Notes: generated by a model from the letters alone, not told the origin. Numbered from the stretch's first letter, positions 1 to 9,160 are shown. The stretch: DNA of 33,535 bases from Acidiferrobacteraceae bacterium (GCA_018698075.1 JABINT010000166.1:1-33535), one strand, 5' to 3'. Made by a program: numbers and translations.

Positions 1-59
1 ACCGCGGCAGTCGCGTCGCTCGCACGGGTGATTCCACATATCTTGATCCGGGTCCGCAC
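1..59 (-). CDS. trpF: Phosphoribosylanthranilate isomerase, N-terminal fragment (runs off window)
   Basis: Only the first 19 codons are in the window. On the minus strand a GTG at 57-59 opens a frame reading VRTRIKICGITRASDATAA and runs off the left edge. The KICGITR strand with a following acidic/alanine helix is the standard N-terminus of TrpF, which isomerises phosphoribosylanthranilate in tryptophan synthesis. It starts 41 bases after the truA stop on the same strand, so the two are probably cotranscribed, as in Pseudomonas-type truA-trpF order. A CTG immediately upstream (60-62) is an alternative start. The call rests on a short motif plus synteny; the rest of the gene cannot be seen. 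Confidence 0.8.
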   Translation of the reverse strand, partial: MRTRIKICGITRASDATAA

Positions 60-100
60 CAGTGTATTCTAACGGCTAGCGCCGAAACTGCGGAATCCCG

Positions 101-913
101 CTACCAGAAGCGGCAAGCCGGTGTTGCTGGCGGCAATCTAAATTCCTCCGGGTACCGAATCTCGGTGAGATAAAGGCCATGCGGTGGCGCTGTAACCCCG
201 CCGGCCCGCCGATCACGACTTTCCAGAACCTCCCGAGCCCATCCGACTGGCCGCTCTTCCGACCCGATCGCCATCAATACTCCGGCGATATTTCGAACCA
301 TGTGATACAAAAACCCATCAGCTTCGATGTCGATCCAAACCCATGGGCCAGAACCGCGAACCTCAAGCGACCTTATTTCCCGAATCGGTTGTCGGGACTG
401 GCAAGCATTGGCGCGGTACGCCGAGAAATCATGACGACCCACCAGAGCAACGGCCGCTTTAGCCATTTGGCTAATGTTGAGACTTCGGTGATCCCAGGTG
501 ACCTTTCCAGACAGAAAGGTAGGGCGCATCGGCCTGGTGAAAATAATGTAGCGGTACGACCGACCGATCACACTGAAGCGTGCATGAAAACCGGCACTCA
601 CCGGAATTGCCCAGGTCACTACCAGGCCGGGGGGTGTCAGCGTGTTGGTGCCCCGCGACCAAGCTTTAAGAGGTCGGTCTGAATGGCTGTCGAAATGAAC
701 GACCTGCCCGGATGCGTGGACACCCGTGTCGGTCCGCCCGGCGGTAATTACTCGAACTGGATGTGAAGCAACACGGCTCAAAGCGCGTTCGAGAGACTCC
801 TGTACCGTGCTCACCCCCGACTGCACCTGCCATCCATGAAAACGGCTCCCATCGTACTCAACGCCGAGCGCAAACCGCTGGCCGGCCGACAAGGAATCAG
901 GGTGATCAATCAT
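101..913 (-). CDS. truA: tRNA pseudouridine(38-40) synthase TruA
   Basis: The 270-residue protein matches the usual TruA length. TruA converts uridines 38-40 of the tRNA anticodon stem-loop to pseudouridine in the cytoplasm. The N-terminus has the family start (LGVEYDGSRFHGWQ, about residues 16-29). The catalytic loop AGRTDTGVHASGQVVHF follows at about 58-74, with Asp62 as the nucleophile. The second half carries the HHDFSAYRA-type and DGFLYHMVRNIAGVL motifs that form the RNA-binding cleft. The ATG at 911-913 is the only reasonable start, because homology begins soon after it. It lies upstream of trpF on the same strand and is divergent from trpB, with 146 bases between the start codons. In the usual Pseudomonas-type order fimV is the immediate upstream neighbour; here trpBA intervenes. 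Confidence 0.97.
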   Translation of the reverse strand: MIDHPDSLSAGQRFALGVEYDGSRFHGWQVQSGVSTVQESLERALSRVASHPVRVITAGRTDTGVHASGQVVHFDSHSDRPLKAWSRGTNTLTPPGLVVTWAIPVSAGFHARFSVIGRSYRYIIFTRPMRPTFLSGKVTWDHRSLNISQMAKAAVALVGRHDFSAYRANACQSRQPIREIRSLEVRGSGPWVWIDIEADGFLYHMVRNIAGVLMAIGSEERPVGWAREVLESRDRRAGGVTAPPHGLYLTEIRYPEEFRLPPATPACRFW

Positions 914-952
914 TGACTTGGCACCGAAAAAAGATAGGTGATGTAGAATTCA

Positions 953-969
953 CCGCTCAGAATCAGCGG
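953..969. repeat. Inverted repeat in the truA/trpB divergent region
   Basis: CCGCT and AGCGG form a perfect 5-base inverted repeat around a 7-base spacer, midway between the divergent truA and trpB start codons. It could be part of an operator for trpBA or chance. There is no trpI-like regulator gene in the window and no convincing -35/-10 pair beside it. Confidence 0.25.
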
Positions 970-1059
970 CCATTGTACCTCTCGCTTGGAACATTTTGAG
1001 CGCAAGGGCTGCGTCATTCAATTGGTGCTGAAAGCCGAACTGGATAGGAAACAATATTA

Positions 1060-2289
1060 ATGGCAACTGATAGCGACGTTACCGAAAAGCTCGAATCCTA
1101 TCGAAGCGGACCCGACGAGAGAGGCCACTTTGGGATTTTTGGCGGACGTTTTGTCGCTGAAACGCTGATGCCGCTGGTCTTGGAACTCGAAGCAGCCTAC
1201 GCCGCAGCGTGCGAGTCGCCTGAATTTCAAGAAGCGTTTGATTACTACGCTGAGCATTACATCGGCAGGCCGAGCCCCCTGCATTTTGCCCGCAGCCTCA
1301 CGGAGGCGCTTGGTGGCGCAAAAGTCTATTTCAAACGCGATGAACTGAATCATACCGGAGCACACAAAATCAATAACACGCTCGGCCAGATTCTGCTTGC
1401 CCGGCGAATGGGTAAATCACGAATCATTGCTGAGACAGGTGCGGGCCAGCATGGCGTAGCGACCGCGACCGTGTGCGCATTGTTCGACCTGCCCTGCGTT
1501 GTTTATATGGGCGCTACCGACATCGAACGTCAGGCCCCTAATGTTTTTCGGATGAAACTTCTCGGCGCTGAGGTGATTCCGGTGACCAGTGGAACCGGCA
1601 CACTCAAAGACGCAATGAATGACGCTTTGCGCGACTGGGTGGCAAACGTTGAAGATACTTTTTATATTATCGGAACAGTCGCCGGCCCTCACCCCTATCC
1701 GGCCATGGTTCGGGACTTTCAAAGCGTGATCGGCCGCGAGACCCGTGAACAGATACTAAGCGCCGAGGGCCGACTGCCCGATGCCCTCGTGGCCTGTATC
1801 GGTGGCGGCTCCAACGCCATGGGCCTGTTCCACCCCTTTCTTGATGACCCCGTCAGGATGATAGGAGTCGAGGCGGGCGGGCTCGGCGTTGATACCGATA
1901 AGCATGCCGCTTCACTGACCGGTGGGCGGCCCGGCGTGCTGCATGGTAACCGTACCTACCTGCTACAAAACGATGATGGCCAGATTAACGACGCTCATTC
2001 CATCTCCGCGGGATTGGATTACCCAGGGATCGGTCCAGAACATTCCTGGCTGCATGACGTCGGTCGGGTGGAATATGTATCTGTTACGGACACTGAGGCC
2101 TTGGATGCTTTCCAAATGTGTTGTCAGACCGAGGGGATCATCCCGGCTCTAGAACCCGCACATGCCTTGGCTCATGTCCGCAAATTGGCTCCCGAGCTTC
2201 AAAAGGACCAAATCATTGTTATGAATATGTGTGGTCGAGGGGACAAGGATATTTTTACAGTTGCAGACGCGCTGGGGATCGACTTGTGA
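1060..2289 (+). CDS. trpB: Tryptophan synthase beta subunit
   Basis: This 409-residue protein is full-length TrpB. It condenses indole, channelled from TrpA, with L-serine in the alpha2-beta2 complex. The PLP-binding lysine is Lys103 in [21 protein letters not shown] follows, and the phosphate-binding loop GGGSNAMG lies near residue 248. The end has the family CGRGDKD motif. The ATG at 1060 has a purine-rich AGGAAA about 8 bases upstream. The stop codon overlaps the trpA start (GTGA), so the two subunits are translationally coupled. The gene stands on the strand opposite to trpF, truA and fimV. This differs from a contiguous trpFBA arrangement and means it needs its own promoter in 914-1059, which I could not define. 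Confidence 0.98.
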   Translation: MATDSDVTEKLESYRSGPDERGHFGIFGGRFVAETLMPLVLELEAAYAAACESPEFQEAFDYYAEHYIGRPSPLHFARSLTEALGGAKVYFKRDELNHTGAHKINNTLGQILLARRMGKSRIIAETGAGQHGVATATVCALFDLPCVVYMGATDIERQAPNVFRMKLLGAEVIPVTSGTGTLKDAMNDALRDWVANVEDTFYIIGTVAGPHPYPAMVRDFQSVIGRETREQILSAEGRLPDALVACIGGGSNAMGLFHPFLDDPVRMIGVEAGGLGVDTDKHAASLTGGRPGVLHGNRTYLLQNDDGQINDAHSISAGLDYPGIGPEHSWLHDVGRVEYVSVTDTEALDAFQMCCQTEGIIPALEPAHALAHVRKLAPELQKDQIIVMNMCGRGDKDIFTVADALGIDL

Positions 2290-3119
2290 CTTCACAAATT
2301 CGTCCAGATCGACTCGCTGATACTTTCGTTGAGCTCGCTAAAATGAAACGAGGGGGTCTGGTAACTTTTATTACCGCTGGCGACCCTGATCCAACTACCA
2401 GCCTCGCTCTAATGAAACGTTTGCCTCAATCGGGGGCCGATATCATAGAGTTGGGCATGCCATTTTCTGATCCCATGGCAGACGGTCCGGCCATTCAGGC
2501 AGCCAGCTTAAGAGCGCTAAAGCAAGGCGCTTCACTCAGCCAGACTCTGGATATGGTGTCGGAATTTCGAACCGGCGATCAGCGCACCCCGGTAATACTG
2601 ATGGGGTACTTCAATCCTATCTATCAGTATGGAACAACTCGATTCGTCAGCGACGCAGTAAGCGCAGGGGTTGATGGTCTCATTCTGGTCGACCTACCAG
2701 TTGAGGAGGATGATGAATTGTGTGATCCAGCTCGGACCGCTGGGCTACACTGGATACGACTGGTGACACCAACCACTAACGATAAACGCTTGGCCAAAGT
2801 TTTACAAAGCGCCAGCGGTTTCGTCTACCACGTATCCATTGCTGGAATCACCGGTACTCGTTCAGCCAGTACCGATTCTATCGACGATGCGATCAGCCGA
2901 CTACGAGCTCATACGGCCCTTCCGCTGGCAGTAGGATTTGGAATTAAAGATCCCGCCCAAGTCCGCGCCGTGACCGCCTCGGCTGATGCCGCGGTGGTCG
3001 GATCTGCTATCGTGTCGGAAATTAAGAACAATCTGGATGGGCAGGATCGACCCCTACCGACTCTGCTGGATAACGTCTGCTCGCTGGTCTCTAAGCTGGC
3101 GAGCGGGGTTCGCCTGTAA
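2286..3119 (+). CDS. trpA: Tryptophan synthase alpha subunit
   Basis: TrpA cleaves indole-3-glycerol phosphate to indole and glyceraldehyde 3-phosphate. I place the start at GTG 2286-2288, which overlaps the trpB TGA (GTGA); this gives 277 residues, close to the usual 265-280. The open frame extends further upstream, but that stretch lies entirely inside trpB. The catalytic Glu and Asp are visible as Glu55 in [11 protein letters not shown] and Asp66 in MADGPAIQ. The later strands show [21 protein letters not shown] (phosphate-binding loop) and [13 protein letters not shown]. It converges on fimV across 46 bases, which contain no obvious terminator hairpin with a T tract. Confidence 0.97.
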   Translation: MTSQIRPDRLADTFVELAKMKRGGLVTFITAGDPDPTTSLALMKRLPQSGADIIELGMPFSDPMADGPAIQAASLRALKQGASLSQTLDMVSEFRTGDQRTPVILMGYFNPIYQYGTTRFVSDAVSAGVDGLILVDLPVEEDDELCDPARTAGLHWIRLVTPTTNDKRLAKVLQSASGFVYHVSIAGITGTRSASTDSIDDAISRLRAHTALPLAVGFGIKDPAQVRAVTASADAAVVGSAIVSEIKNNLDGQDRPLPTLLDNVCSLVSKLASGVRL

Positions 3120-3165
3120 TAATCCTTTCCTTAAATTAGTTGAGAACTCGCCCGGGCACTTTCGG

Positions 3166-5790
3166 TCAGGTTGACTCTATATCGGCTAGCAGTGCTTGCG
3201 CCCTGGTTATCTGCGCCGGATCACCTTCCCGGACTACCGCCTCTAGTAGTTCTCTTGCAGTCTTGACATCACCTATCTCTAGATAGGCGCTGGCAAGATC
3301 CAGTTGGGTAGCCGATTCCGCGTCGGCCAAAAGTTCCGAACTGGAGAGTGTGTCATCGGACACCTCTGGCGTTACGGGGGAGATGGGGTTGCCCCTAAGG
3401 TTTTCTTCTGTGGGCATGGGGACTTCGATGTCGAACTCTATTGCGTCCTCAACACCTTCCATCACCGGGTTCTGTGGAGCCGATGATATTTTTTCGGGTT
3501 CAGCTCTTGGCATTGCGGGGCTCACATCAGTCTCAACCTCGAATTCCATTCCCTCGTCAAACCCATCCACCGCCTGGGTTGTAGTCGCCGACGCCGGCGC
3601 AACTGGCGTGATCGGGTCATGGTGATTCTCACTTAAGTCTCCTGGGGCGCCGTCGCTAGTCACGTCTTTCAAGGCCAGGTTCGATGATTCGGGAGTGCCA
3701 CCGAGTGCAATTACATTAGCCCACTCCGGAGAATTTGGCTCAAGAACCTCTGAAAGCTCTTGGGCTAGGCGGTCAAATTGCTCCTTTTGTCCCAGGGTCT
3801 GGTACACCTCGAGCAATTTAATCTTAAGTTCGCTGCGTTCAGGAGTCCGCCGTATCGCATCACGCAGGGTCTGTTCCGCCTGCGCAGCGCGGCCATAGGC
3901 AAGATAGATCTCAGCCTCTGCCAGTGGGTCCACTTCATCGCTTTGTACCGCGACGCCTCGTTGGGTCTCGATCTCAGTAACAAACCCTGCACCCATACTT
4001 TCTTCGCGCTGGCCGGGCTCCTGTTGGGGGGTTGAATCAGGCGCCGGCTCGGTCGCTTGCGAACGGAAGATCGAACCTTTCTGAAGCCGATCCGGGTCCG
4101 CCGTGAGGCCGCTTTCGTCAAAGCCGATTTTTCGCGCCTTGCGGCGGCGCATCAGGATCCAGACAAGCAGCAAGGCCAACAGGCCCAGTAACAAAGGCAT
4201 GTTTTCTGAATTATCGATAGAGCCTGGGGCATATGCTTTGAGCGTCCCAAAGATTTCGAGCCCAACATCAAGCCAATCAGCCACTTTGGAGATCAAAAAC
4301 TGCCCCCACTCGATAGCCCAATCCAGCGCCTGTGCCGGGTCTTCCCACGGCGGAGCCGCTGTCGGTTCAGCGGATTCGGCCGCTGGGCGGTCGAGCGCAG
4401 GTAGTGAGTCGCCCTTGAGTACCGGCTCGGTGTCCGTGCTGACCATTTGCGGGGGCACCTGACTCTCAACCTCTACGACAGGGTTTGGATCGGGCTGGTC
4501 AGTGGTCATGCCAGTTTCTTTGGGTTCGATATCAGCCGGGCTATCACCAGACGATGCTGTTTGGGCTATACCAGACCCCTGGGTCTGCTGGCTCAGCATT
4601 ACCTCGAATTGCCGCTGTGCCAAGACTAACTGTGTTTCCTGCAACTCGATCAGTTGCATGGTTTTTTCTAACTGCATTTGAAGCAGTTCGACTTGTTGGT
4701 TTAACTGGCTGTTTTCAAGTTCCTTGGAGCCAAGCGCTTCTTCTACGTTGGTCAGCCTCTCGGTCAACCCGATTATCTGATTGTCTCGCGCGCTGGTCAT
4801 TTCGATAGTCGCATCAGGATTTGTGACAGATGGGTCGGAGTCAACGTGATCAGAAGCCTTGGTAATTTTCGGTCCAGACTGAACGATGCGCAGGACGTAG
4901 TCTGTGCTAGTCTGATCGCCGACGCCTGAGGATAACAAGGCTTCAGAACCCTCCGTAGCGGTTACCGCCACCCAGTTTCTCTTTGCACTCTGAGTTGACC
5001 CTGCCTGAGCCTGCCCTTCAAGCCAACCCACAAGGTGGTCCTGGTAAATCGAGCTCGCCTCTGCAGCATCGTGCTTGGACATCAGTCTTTGGGATGGCAT
5101 ATGCAGCAAGGAATCCTCGCGCAAACTGTTCATATTGCCATCAATAAAGGCATCCGGATTGTCGGCAACTAGCGCGGCCAGTTTCTGGCGCAACGTGGTC
5201 GAGGGTTCCGCTTTAAGGCCGCGCGCAATTTGAATCAGTGTCTGCCCGGGACGCACCGGCCCATACCGGTCTCCGGGGTACAAGGTGTCGGCACCTATTG
5301 ATTCGGACGCTTCGTGCTCTAGCGGAGCTGAGAAATAGAAATAGTTTGGAGGATCCAGTATCGCGGTGTAGTCCCGCAGTAATCGGCCAGAGGCTGTGTC
5401 AACTTGAAGTAAAAACCGAAGGAAAGGCGCCTTGACCGGCTTTGATGATCTAATCAGGATACGTGGTCGATCCGGTTCGGAGTCAAATGAAAATTCAAAA
5501 TCCTCAAGTGTGGGATTCAGAATTAATCCTGACGCCGCATGGGTTTGGGAAGAGGCTAGACCGACCGAGAGGTCCTGAGGGAAATTACCATCGGGCACTC
5601 CCTCTAGAGTGATTTCTGCCTTAAACGGCTCGTACAGATATGAGCTTACCGTGAGTGTTGACAGTTCAAGAGCCTGCAAGGCGGCAGACGCAACGAACAG
5701 AAGTACCACACCAAGAGGCCAGGCAATTCCACGAGTGATTTCGCGCCTTTTTACCTCGATCGACAGTTCTGAGTTACAAATGCCATGCAT
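3166..5790 (-). CDS. fimV: FimV-type polar pilus-assembly/peptidoglycan-binding protein
   Basis: The 874-residue protein is organised as a FimV/HubP polar organiser, which links peptidoglycan to type IV pilus or flagellar polarity. In order: a signal peptide (hydrophobic about 22-40, likely cut after ALQA); a periplasmic FimV N-terminal domain; a LysM-like segment around 170-235; a coiled coil at about 337-400 rich in Gln and Leu; a Pro/Glu-rich linker; one transmembrane helix at about 531-550 followed by MRRRKARK; a cytoplasmic TPR-like block (AEIYLAYGRAAQAEQTL); a long acidic linker; and the conserved C-terminal FimV domain at about 820-874 (QLDLASAYLEIGDVKTAREL). The ATG at 5790 gives a slightly long n-region. 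It lies downstream of asd, as in Pseudomonas, so the function is inferred with good confidence from architecture and synteny. Confidence 0.92.
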   Translation of the reverse strand: MHGICNSELSIEVKRREITRGIAWPLGVVLLFVASAALQALELSTLTVSSYLYEPFKAEITLEGVPDGNFPQDLSVGLASSQTHAASGLILNPTLEDFEFSFDSEPDRPRILIRSSKPVKAPFLRFLLQVDTASGRLLRDYTAILDPPNYFYFSAPLEHEASESIGADTLYPGDRYGPVRPGQTLIQIARGLKAEPSTTLRQKLAALVADNPDAFIDGNMNSLREDSLLHMPSQRLMSKHDAAEASSIYQDHLVGWLEGQAQAGSTQSAKRNWVAVTATEGSEALLSSGVGDQTSTDYVLRIVQSGPKITKASDHVDSDPSVTNPDATIEMTSARDNQIIGLTERLTNVEEALGSKELENSQLNQQVELLQMQLEKTMQLIELQETQLVLAQRQFEVMLSQQTQGSGIAQTASSGDSPADIEPKETGMTTDQPDPNPVVEVESQVPPQMVSTDTEPVLKGDSLPALDRPAAESAEPTAAPPWEDPAQALDWAIEWGQFLISKVADWLDVGLEIFGTLKAYAPGSIDNSENMPLLLGLLALLLVWILMRRRKARKIGFDESGLTADPDRLQKGSIFRSQATEPAPDSTPQQEPGQREESMGAGFVTEIETQRGVAVQSDEVDPLAEAEIYLAYGRAAQAEQTLRDAIRRTPERSELKIKLLEVYQTLGQKEQFDRLAQELSEVLEPNSPEWANVIALGGTPESSNLALKDVTSDGAPGDLSENHHDPITPVAPASATTTQAVDGFDEGMEFEVETDVSPAMPRAEPEKISSAPQNPVMEGVEDAIEFDIEVPMPTEENLRGNPISPVTPEVSDDTLSSSELLADAESATQLDLASAYLEIGDVKTARELLEAVVREGDPAQITRAQALLADIEST

Positions 5791-5797
5791 AACTCCA

Positions 5798-5821
5798 ATT
5801 ATAGGCAGGGTTTAACCTGCC
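5798..5821 (-). promoter_or_regulatory. Candidate fimV -10 box and adjoining inverted repeat
   Basis: On the minus strand a consensus TATAAT (5798-5803) sits only 7 bases before the fimV ATG. Directly upstream of it is a perfect 6-base inverted repeat, GGCAGG/CCTGCC, with a 6-base spacer (5804-5821). If this is a real promoter, transcription would begin at or beside the start codon. No good -35 hexamer is visible at standard spacing, so an activator or a chance -10 are both possible. The repeat lies between the asd stop and the fimV start and has no T tract, so it is a weak terminator candidate. Confidence 0.35.
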
Positions 5822-5858
5822 ACCCATCAATATTTATCTCTTGGGCATTGGAAATGGG

Positions 5859-6884
5859 TTAAGCCGGATCTTCCTGTGCCAGCAAATGTTCAGCGATCTG
5901 AATGCTGTTAAGCGCCGCTCCTTTGCGGATATTGTCTGACACTACCCACAGACAAAGACCTTTGTCGCAAGATATGTCCTCCCGGATCCGACCAACAAAT
6001 ACCGGATCTGCGTCGGCAGCCTCAGTGACGGCGGTCGGGTACCCGCCATCCACTCGTTCATCGACAACCGTCACCCCTGGAGCAGCGCGTAAGAGTTTGC
6101 GGGCTTGCTGGGCGCTTATTTTTTCCCGGGTCTCTATATGAATCGCTTCTGAATGGCCGTAAAAGACCGGAACGCGCACCGTGGTTGGGTTGACTCCGAT
6201 GGATTGGTCTTCAAAAATCTTGCGTGTCTCCCAGACCATTTTCATCTCTTCGCGGGTGTAGCCATTTTCTTGAAAACTGTCAATGTGCGGGATCACATTG
6301 AATGCAATCTGCTTGGGCATAACTTTGGCCTCCACCGGCCTACCATTGAGTAGAGCCGCAGTCTGCCCGGCAAGCTCTTCCATAGCTTTATTCCCTGCCC
6401 CCGACACCGCCTGATAGGTGCAAACGTTAATCCGTATAATCCCGACGGCATCGTAAATCGGCTTGAGCGCTACTACCATCTGTATGGTTGAACAGTTCGG
6501 ATTAGCGATAATGCCAGCGTGCGAGGACAACGCATTGGGGTTGACCTCCGGCACGACCAGCGGAATCTCCGGGTCATTACGAAAATGCGAGGTGTTATCG
6601 ATCACCACACACCCAGAGGCCACAGCGCGGGCTGCGTATTCGGCAGATACACCGGCACCCGCTGAGAAAAAAGCGATCTCTACGTCTGAGAAATCGAATG
6701 ACTCTAAAGATTTAACCGACACTGCCTTTTTGCGAAACATCAGGGTTTTCCCAGCCGAGCGCTCACTCGCCAAAGGGTAAAGGGTTCCGACTGGGAACTC
6801 TCGCTGCTCAAGAATGGCGACCATAGCCTCGCCAACCGCACCGGTCGAGCCAACAATCGCAACGTTGGGTTTTTTCGAAAACAT
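5859..6884 (-). CDS. asd: Aspartate-semialdehyde dehydrogenase
   Basis: Asd reduces beta-aspartyl phosphate with NADPH to aspartate semialdehyde, the branch-point to lysine/diaminopimelate, threonine and methionine. The 341 residues match the shorter Asd class found in Pseudomonas and many other bacteria. The nucleotide-binding loop VGSTGAVGEAM is at about 11-21. The acylated cysteine is Cys131 in ANPNCSTIQ. PVFYGHSEAIH lies near 242-252 and contributes the catalytic histidine region. The ATG at 6884 begins directly with the Rossmann strand. It is downstream of leuD (48 bases) and upstream of fimV (68 bases) on the same strand. leuB, which often sits between leuD and asd, is absent here. Confidence 0.97.
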   Translation of the reverse strand: MFSKKPNVAIVGSTGAVGEAMVAILEQREFPVGTLYPLASERSAGKTLMFRKKAVSVKSLESFDFSDVEIAFFSAGAGVSAEYAARAVASGCVVIDNTSHFRNDPEIPLVVPEVNPNALSSHAGIIANPNCSTIQMVVALKPIYDAVGIIRINVCTYQAVSGAGNKAMEELAGQTAALLNGRPVEAKVMPKQIAFNVIPHIDSFQENGYTREEMKMVWETRKIFEDQSIGVNPTTVRVPVFYGHSEAIHIETREKISAQQARKLLRAAPGVTVVDERVDGGYPTAVTEAADADPVFVGRIREDISCDKGLCLWVVSDNIRKGAALNSIQIAEHLLAQEDPA

Positions 6885-6931
6885 ATCTGGGGTTATATCA
6901 ACCCAAAATAACTGTCAAACGGTTGCCGAGG

Positions 6932-7579
6932 CTAATCTAGATCGTGAAACAACCACGGAACCTGTCGGGCCCGTCGCTGCTCATAATCGTGGATATCACC
7001 CGCATACTGCAGTGTCAGGGCGATGTCGTCGAGCCCGTCGAGCAGGCAGTTCTTTTTAAATTCATCAATTTCAAAACGATAGACACGTCCATCCCCAGTT
7101 GTCAGGGACTGACGCGCGAGATCAACTTCCATTTCAACAGGCCCCTCATCTTGATCGCTCGCAAACAGCCGATCAATGTCAGCGCCTGGCAGAACTACTG
7201 GAAGTACCCCATTTTTGAAACAATTATTAAAGAATATATCGGCAAAACTAGTCGCAAGTACCGTGCGGATGCCAAAGTCACGAAGCGCCCAAACGGCGTG
7301 TTCCCGAGACGATCCGCAGCCGAAATTCTCTCGGGACATGAGGATTCGTCCATCGCGGTAACTGTCGTGGTTCAGTACAAAATCGTCATTCAGTGGCCGC
7401 CCAGTGCAGTCCTGCCCCGGTTCGCCTTGATCCAGATAGCGCCAAGTATCGAAGAGGTTGTCACCAAAACCAGATTTCTCAACAGATTTAAGGAATTGCT
7501 TCGGAATGATCGCATCAGTATCGATGTTGCTTCGGTCTAGAGGGACAATCGTGCTTGAATACCTAATAAATTTTTCCAT
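6932..7579 (-). CDS. leuD: 3-isopropylmalate dehydratase small subunit
   Basis: LeuD pairs with LeuC to isomerise 2-isopropylmalate to 3-isopropylmalate. The start at ATG 7579 gives 215 residues with the canonical N-terminus (VPLDRSNIDTDAIIPKQFLK). The frame stays open upstream, but that part overlaps leuC and is not homologous. The aconitase swivel-domain signature is clear: NFGCGSSREHAVWAL in the first half, then FADIFFNNCFKNGVLPV. Only 13 bases separate it from the leuC stop, consistent with a leuCD transcript. The 3' end lies 48 bases before asd. Confidence 0.97.
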   Translation of the reverse strand: MEKFIRYSSTIVPLDRSNIDTDAIIPKQFLKSVEKSGFGDNLFDTWRYLDQGEPGQDCTGRPLNDDFVLNHDSYRDGRILMSRENFGCGSSREHAVWALRDFGIRTVLATSFADIFFNNCFKNGVLPVVLPGADIDRLFASDQDEGPVEMEVDLARQSLTTGDGRVYRFEIDEFKKNCLLDGLDDIALTLQYAGDIHDYEQRRARQVPWLFHDLD

Positions 7580-7592
7580 TACCGATCTCTCC

Positions 7593-8996
7593 TCAGAGTT
7601 TTGCCGGATCAGCAAAGTGCCCTGCGATGGCGGCCGCAGCCGCCATCGCAGGCGATACAAGATGGGTACGGCCACGGTACCCTTGGCGACCTTCAAAATT
7701 TCGGTTAGAAGTAGCAGCGCAGCGCTCCCCAGGCTCCAGGCAATCGTCATTCATGGCCAGACACATCGAGCAACCGGGTTCGCGCCACTCGAATCCGGCC
7801 TCGGTAAACACCTGGTCCAGACCTTCCGCTTCTGCCTGTCTTTTTACCAGCCCTGAGCCCGGCACCACGAGCGCCTGCTTAACGGTATCGGCCACGACTC
7901 GTCCCTTGACCACTGCAGCAGCTGCTCGTAAGTCTTCAATTCTTCCATTGGTGCAGGCCCCTATAAATACCTTGTCCAGAACTACCGAACTGATTGGGGC
8001 GCCAGGAATGAGGTCCATGTACTCTAACGCCCGGGACCAATCCTGGGATCGGACCTTGTCCGGGGCATTGGCTGGGTCAGGGATCACGTCATCGATACTA
8101 ATCACCATTTCTGGGGACGTACCCCAGGTCACCTGTGGTCGCAAGTCCGATGCGTCGAGGTCGTATTCGAGGTCAAATACGGCTCCCGGGTCGGATTGCA
8201 ACTCCAGCCAGGCCTGGCTCGCCTGGTCGAATTCTGGACCTTGGGGTGAGTAGGCACGGCCCCTCATATATTCAATCGTCACACCATCGACGCCAATCAG
8301 CCCTACTCGGGCACCGGCTTCAATCGCCATATTGCACAAGGTCAGTCGACCTTCCATAGAGGCATCCCGGACTGCGCTACCTGCAAATTCAAGCGCGTAA
8401 CCCGTACCTCCCGACGTGCCGATCATGCCGATCACCGCCAAAATCATATCTTTAGACACTACGCCATCGGGTAATCTGCCGTTGATATTGACCCGCAGGT
8501 TCTTCATCTTTCTCGCTACCAGGCATTGCGTCGCCAGGACATGCTCAACCTCGGAGGTACCGATACCAAATGCCAAGGCTCCCAGCGCGCCATGAGTTGC
8601 CGTATGTGAATCGCCACAGACGATAGTCATACCTGGCTGAGTGATCCCCTGCTCCGGGCCTACCACATGAACGATACCCTGGCGTGGATCCGACATGGCA
8701 AATTCGGTGATACCGAACTCTGCACAGTTACTATCCAGGGTCTCAACCTGAAGTCGGGAAACCGGATCTGCTATGCCGGCACTGCGATTCGTAGTGGGTA
8801 CATTGTGGTCTGCGACAGCGAGATTGGTATCGCGTCGATGGGGTCGTCGCCCATTTTCGCGCAGCCCTGCGAAAGCCTGAGGTGATGTCACCTCGTGCAA
8901 TAACTGCCGATCAATATAGATGAGTGCTGTGCCGTCGTCTGACTGACGGACCAGGTGCGCATCCCAAAGTTTGTCGTAAAGAGTTGTTTCAGTCAT
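7593..8996 (-). CDS. leuC: 3-isopropylmalate dehydratase large subunit
   Basis: The 467-residue catalytic subunit of isopropylmalate isomerase binds a [4Fe-4S] cluster. It has the expected family length. The N-terminus [11 protein letters not shown] is typical; [27 protein letters not shown] and [14 protein letters not shown] are conserved aconitase-fold motifs. The cluster ligands are in [11 protein letters not shown] (one Cys) and GCSMCLAMN (two Cys). The ATG at 8996 matches the family N-terminus. It heads a leuC-leuD-asd(-fimV) series on the minus strand. The 164 bases between it and the divergent small gene at 9161 contain a strong inverted repeat (see 9010-9053), so leuC may be regulated there. 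Confidence 0.97.
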   Translation of the reverse strand: MTETTLYDKLWDAHLVRQSDDGTALIYIDRQLLHEVTSPQAFAGLRENGRRPHRRDTNLAVADHNVPTTNRSAGIADPVSRLQVETLDSNCAEFGITEFAMSDPRQGIVHVVGPEQGITQPGMTIVCGDSHTATHGALGALAFGIGTSEVEHVLATQCLVARKMKNLRVNINGRLPDGVVSKDMILAVIGMIGTSGGTGYALEFAGSAVRDASMEGRLTLCNMAIEAGARVGLIGVDGVTIEYMRGRAYSPQGPEFDQASQAWLELQSDPGAVFDLEYDLDASDLRPQVTWGTSPEMVISIDDVIPDPANAPDKVRSQDWSRALEYMDLIPGAPISSVVLDKVFIGACTNGRIEDLRAAAAVVKGRVVADTVKQALVVPGSGLVKRQAEAEGLDQVFTEAGFEWREPGCSMCLAMNDDCLEPGERCAATSNRNFEGRQGYRGRTHLVSPAMAAAAAIAGHFADPAKL

Positions 8997-9009
8997 TAGC
9001 TTATCCCAT

Positions 9010-9053
9010 GAGGGCGCCGGATTTTATCACAGGCCGCGAGCGCCCTCTTTTTT
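9010..9053 (+). terminator. Terminator-like hairpin with T tract, between divergent leuC and the 9161 gene
   Basis: GAGGGCGC (9010-9017) and GCGCCCTC (9040-9047) form a perfect 8-base stem around a 22-base loop. Six T residues follow at 9048-9053. The form is that of a rho-independent terminator reading on the plus strand, but no plus-strand gene lies just upstream. On the minus strand the same stem lies in the leuC leader, ending 13 bases before its ATG, and could act as a leader structure. The AT-rich loop also contains TGATAAAAT on minus, an extended -10-like sequence. Confidence 0.45.
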
Positions 9054-9160
9054 GCCCCGCTGCATTGACAGACTCTCTTTGGGCTCACCGCTGTGCCCGC
9101 CGGTTTGACAATGCTATGCTTGACTGACACGGATTTTCTTAATAACCCGAGTCCACCTTA

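Noticed and set aside
179-682. Long plus-strand open frame opposite truA
   Set aside because: It is antisense to a well-supported truA, has no family features, and its residues (many Pro/Arg/His) reflect the reverse complement of coding DNA.
940-952. TGATGTAGAATT shared between 941 region and 20279 region
   Set aside because: A 12-base match is expected by chance many times in a window of this size. The contexts (trpB leader, terminator flank) are unrelated.
3120-3165. GCCCGGGC palindrome between trpA and fimV as a bidirectional terminator
   Set aside because: The stem is short, has effectively no loop and no T tract on either strand.
9065-9110. Two exact TTGACA hexamers (9065-9070, 9105-9110) upstream of the 9161 gene
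   Set aside because: Neither has a -10-like hexamer at 16-18 bases; TATGCT at 9115-9120 is only 4 bases after the second. Not enough to call a promoter.
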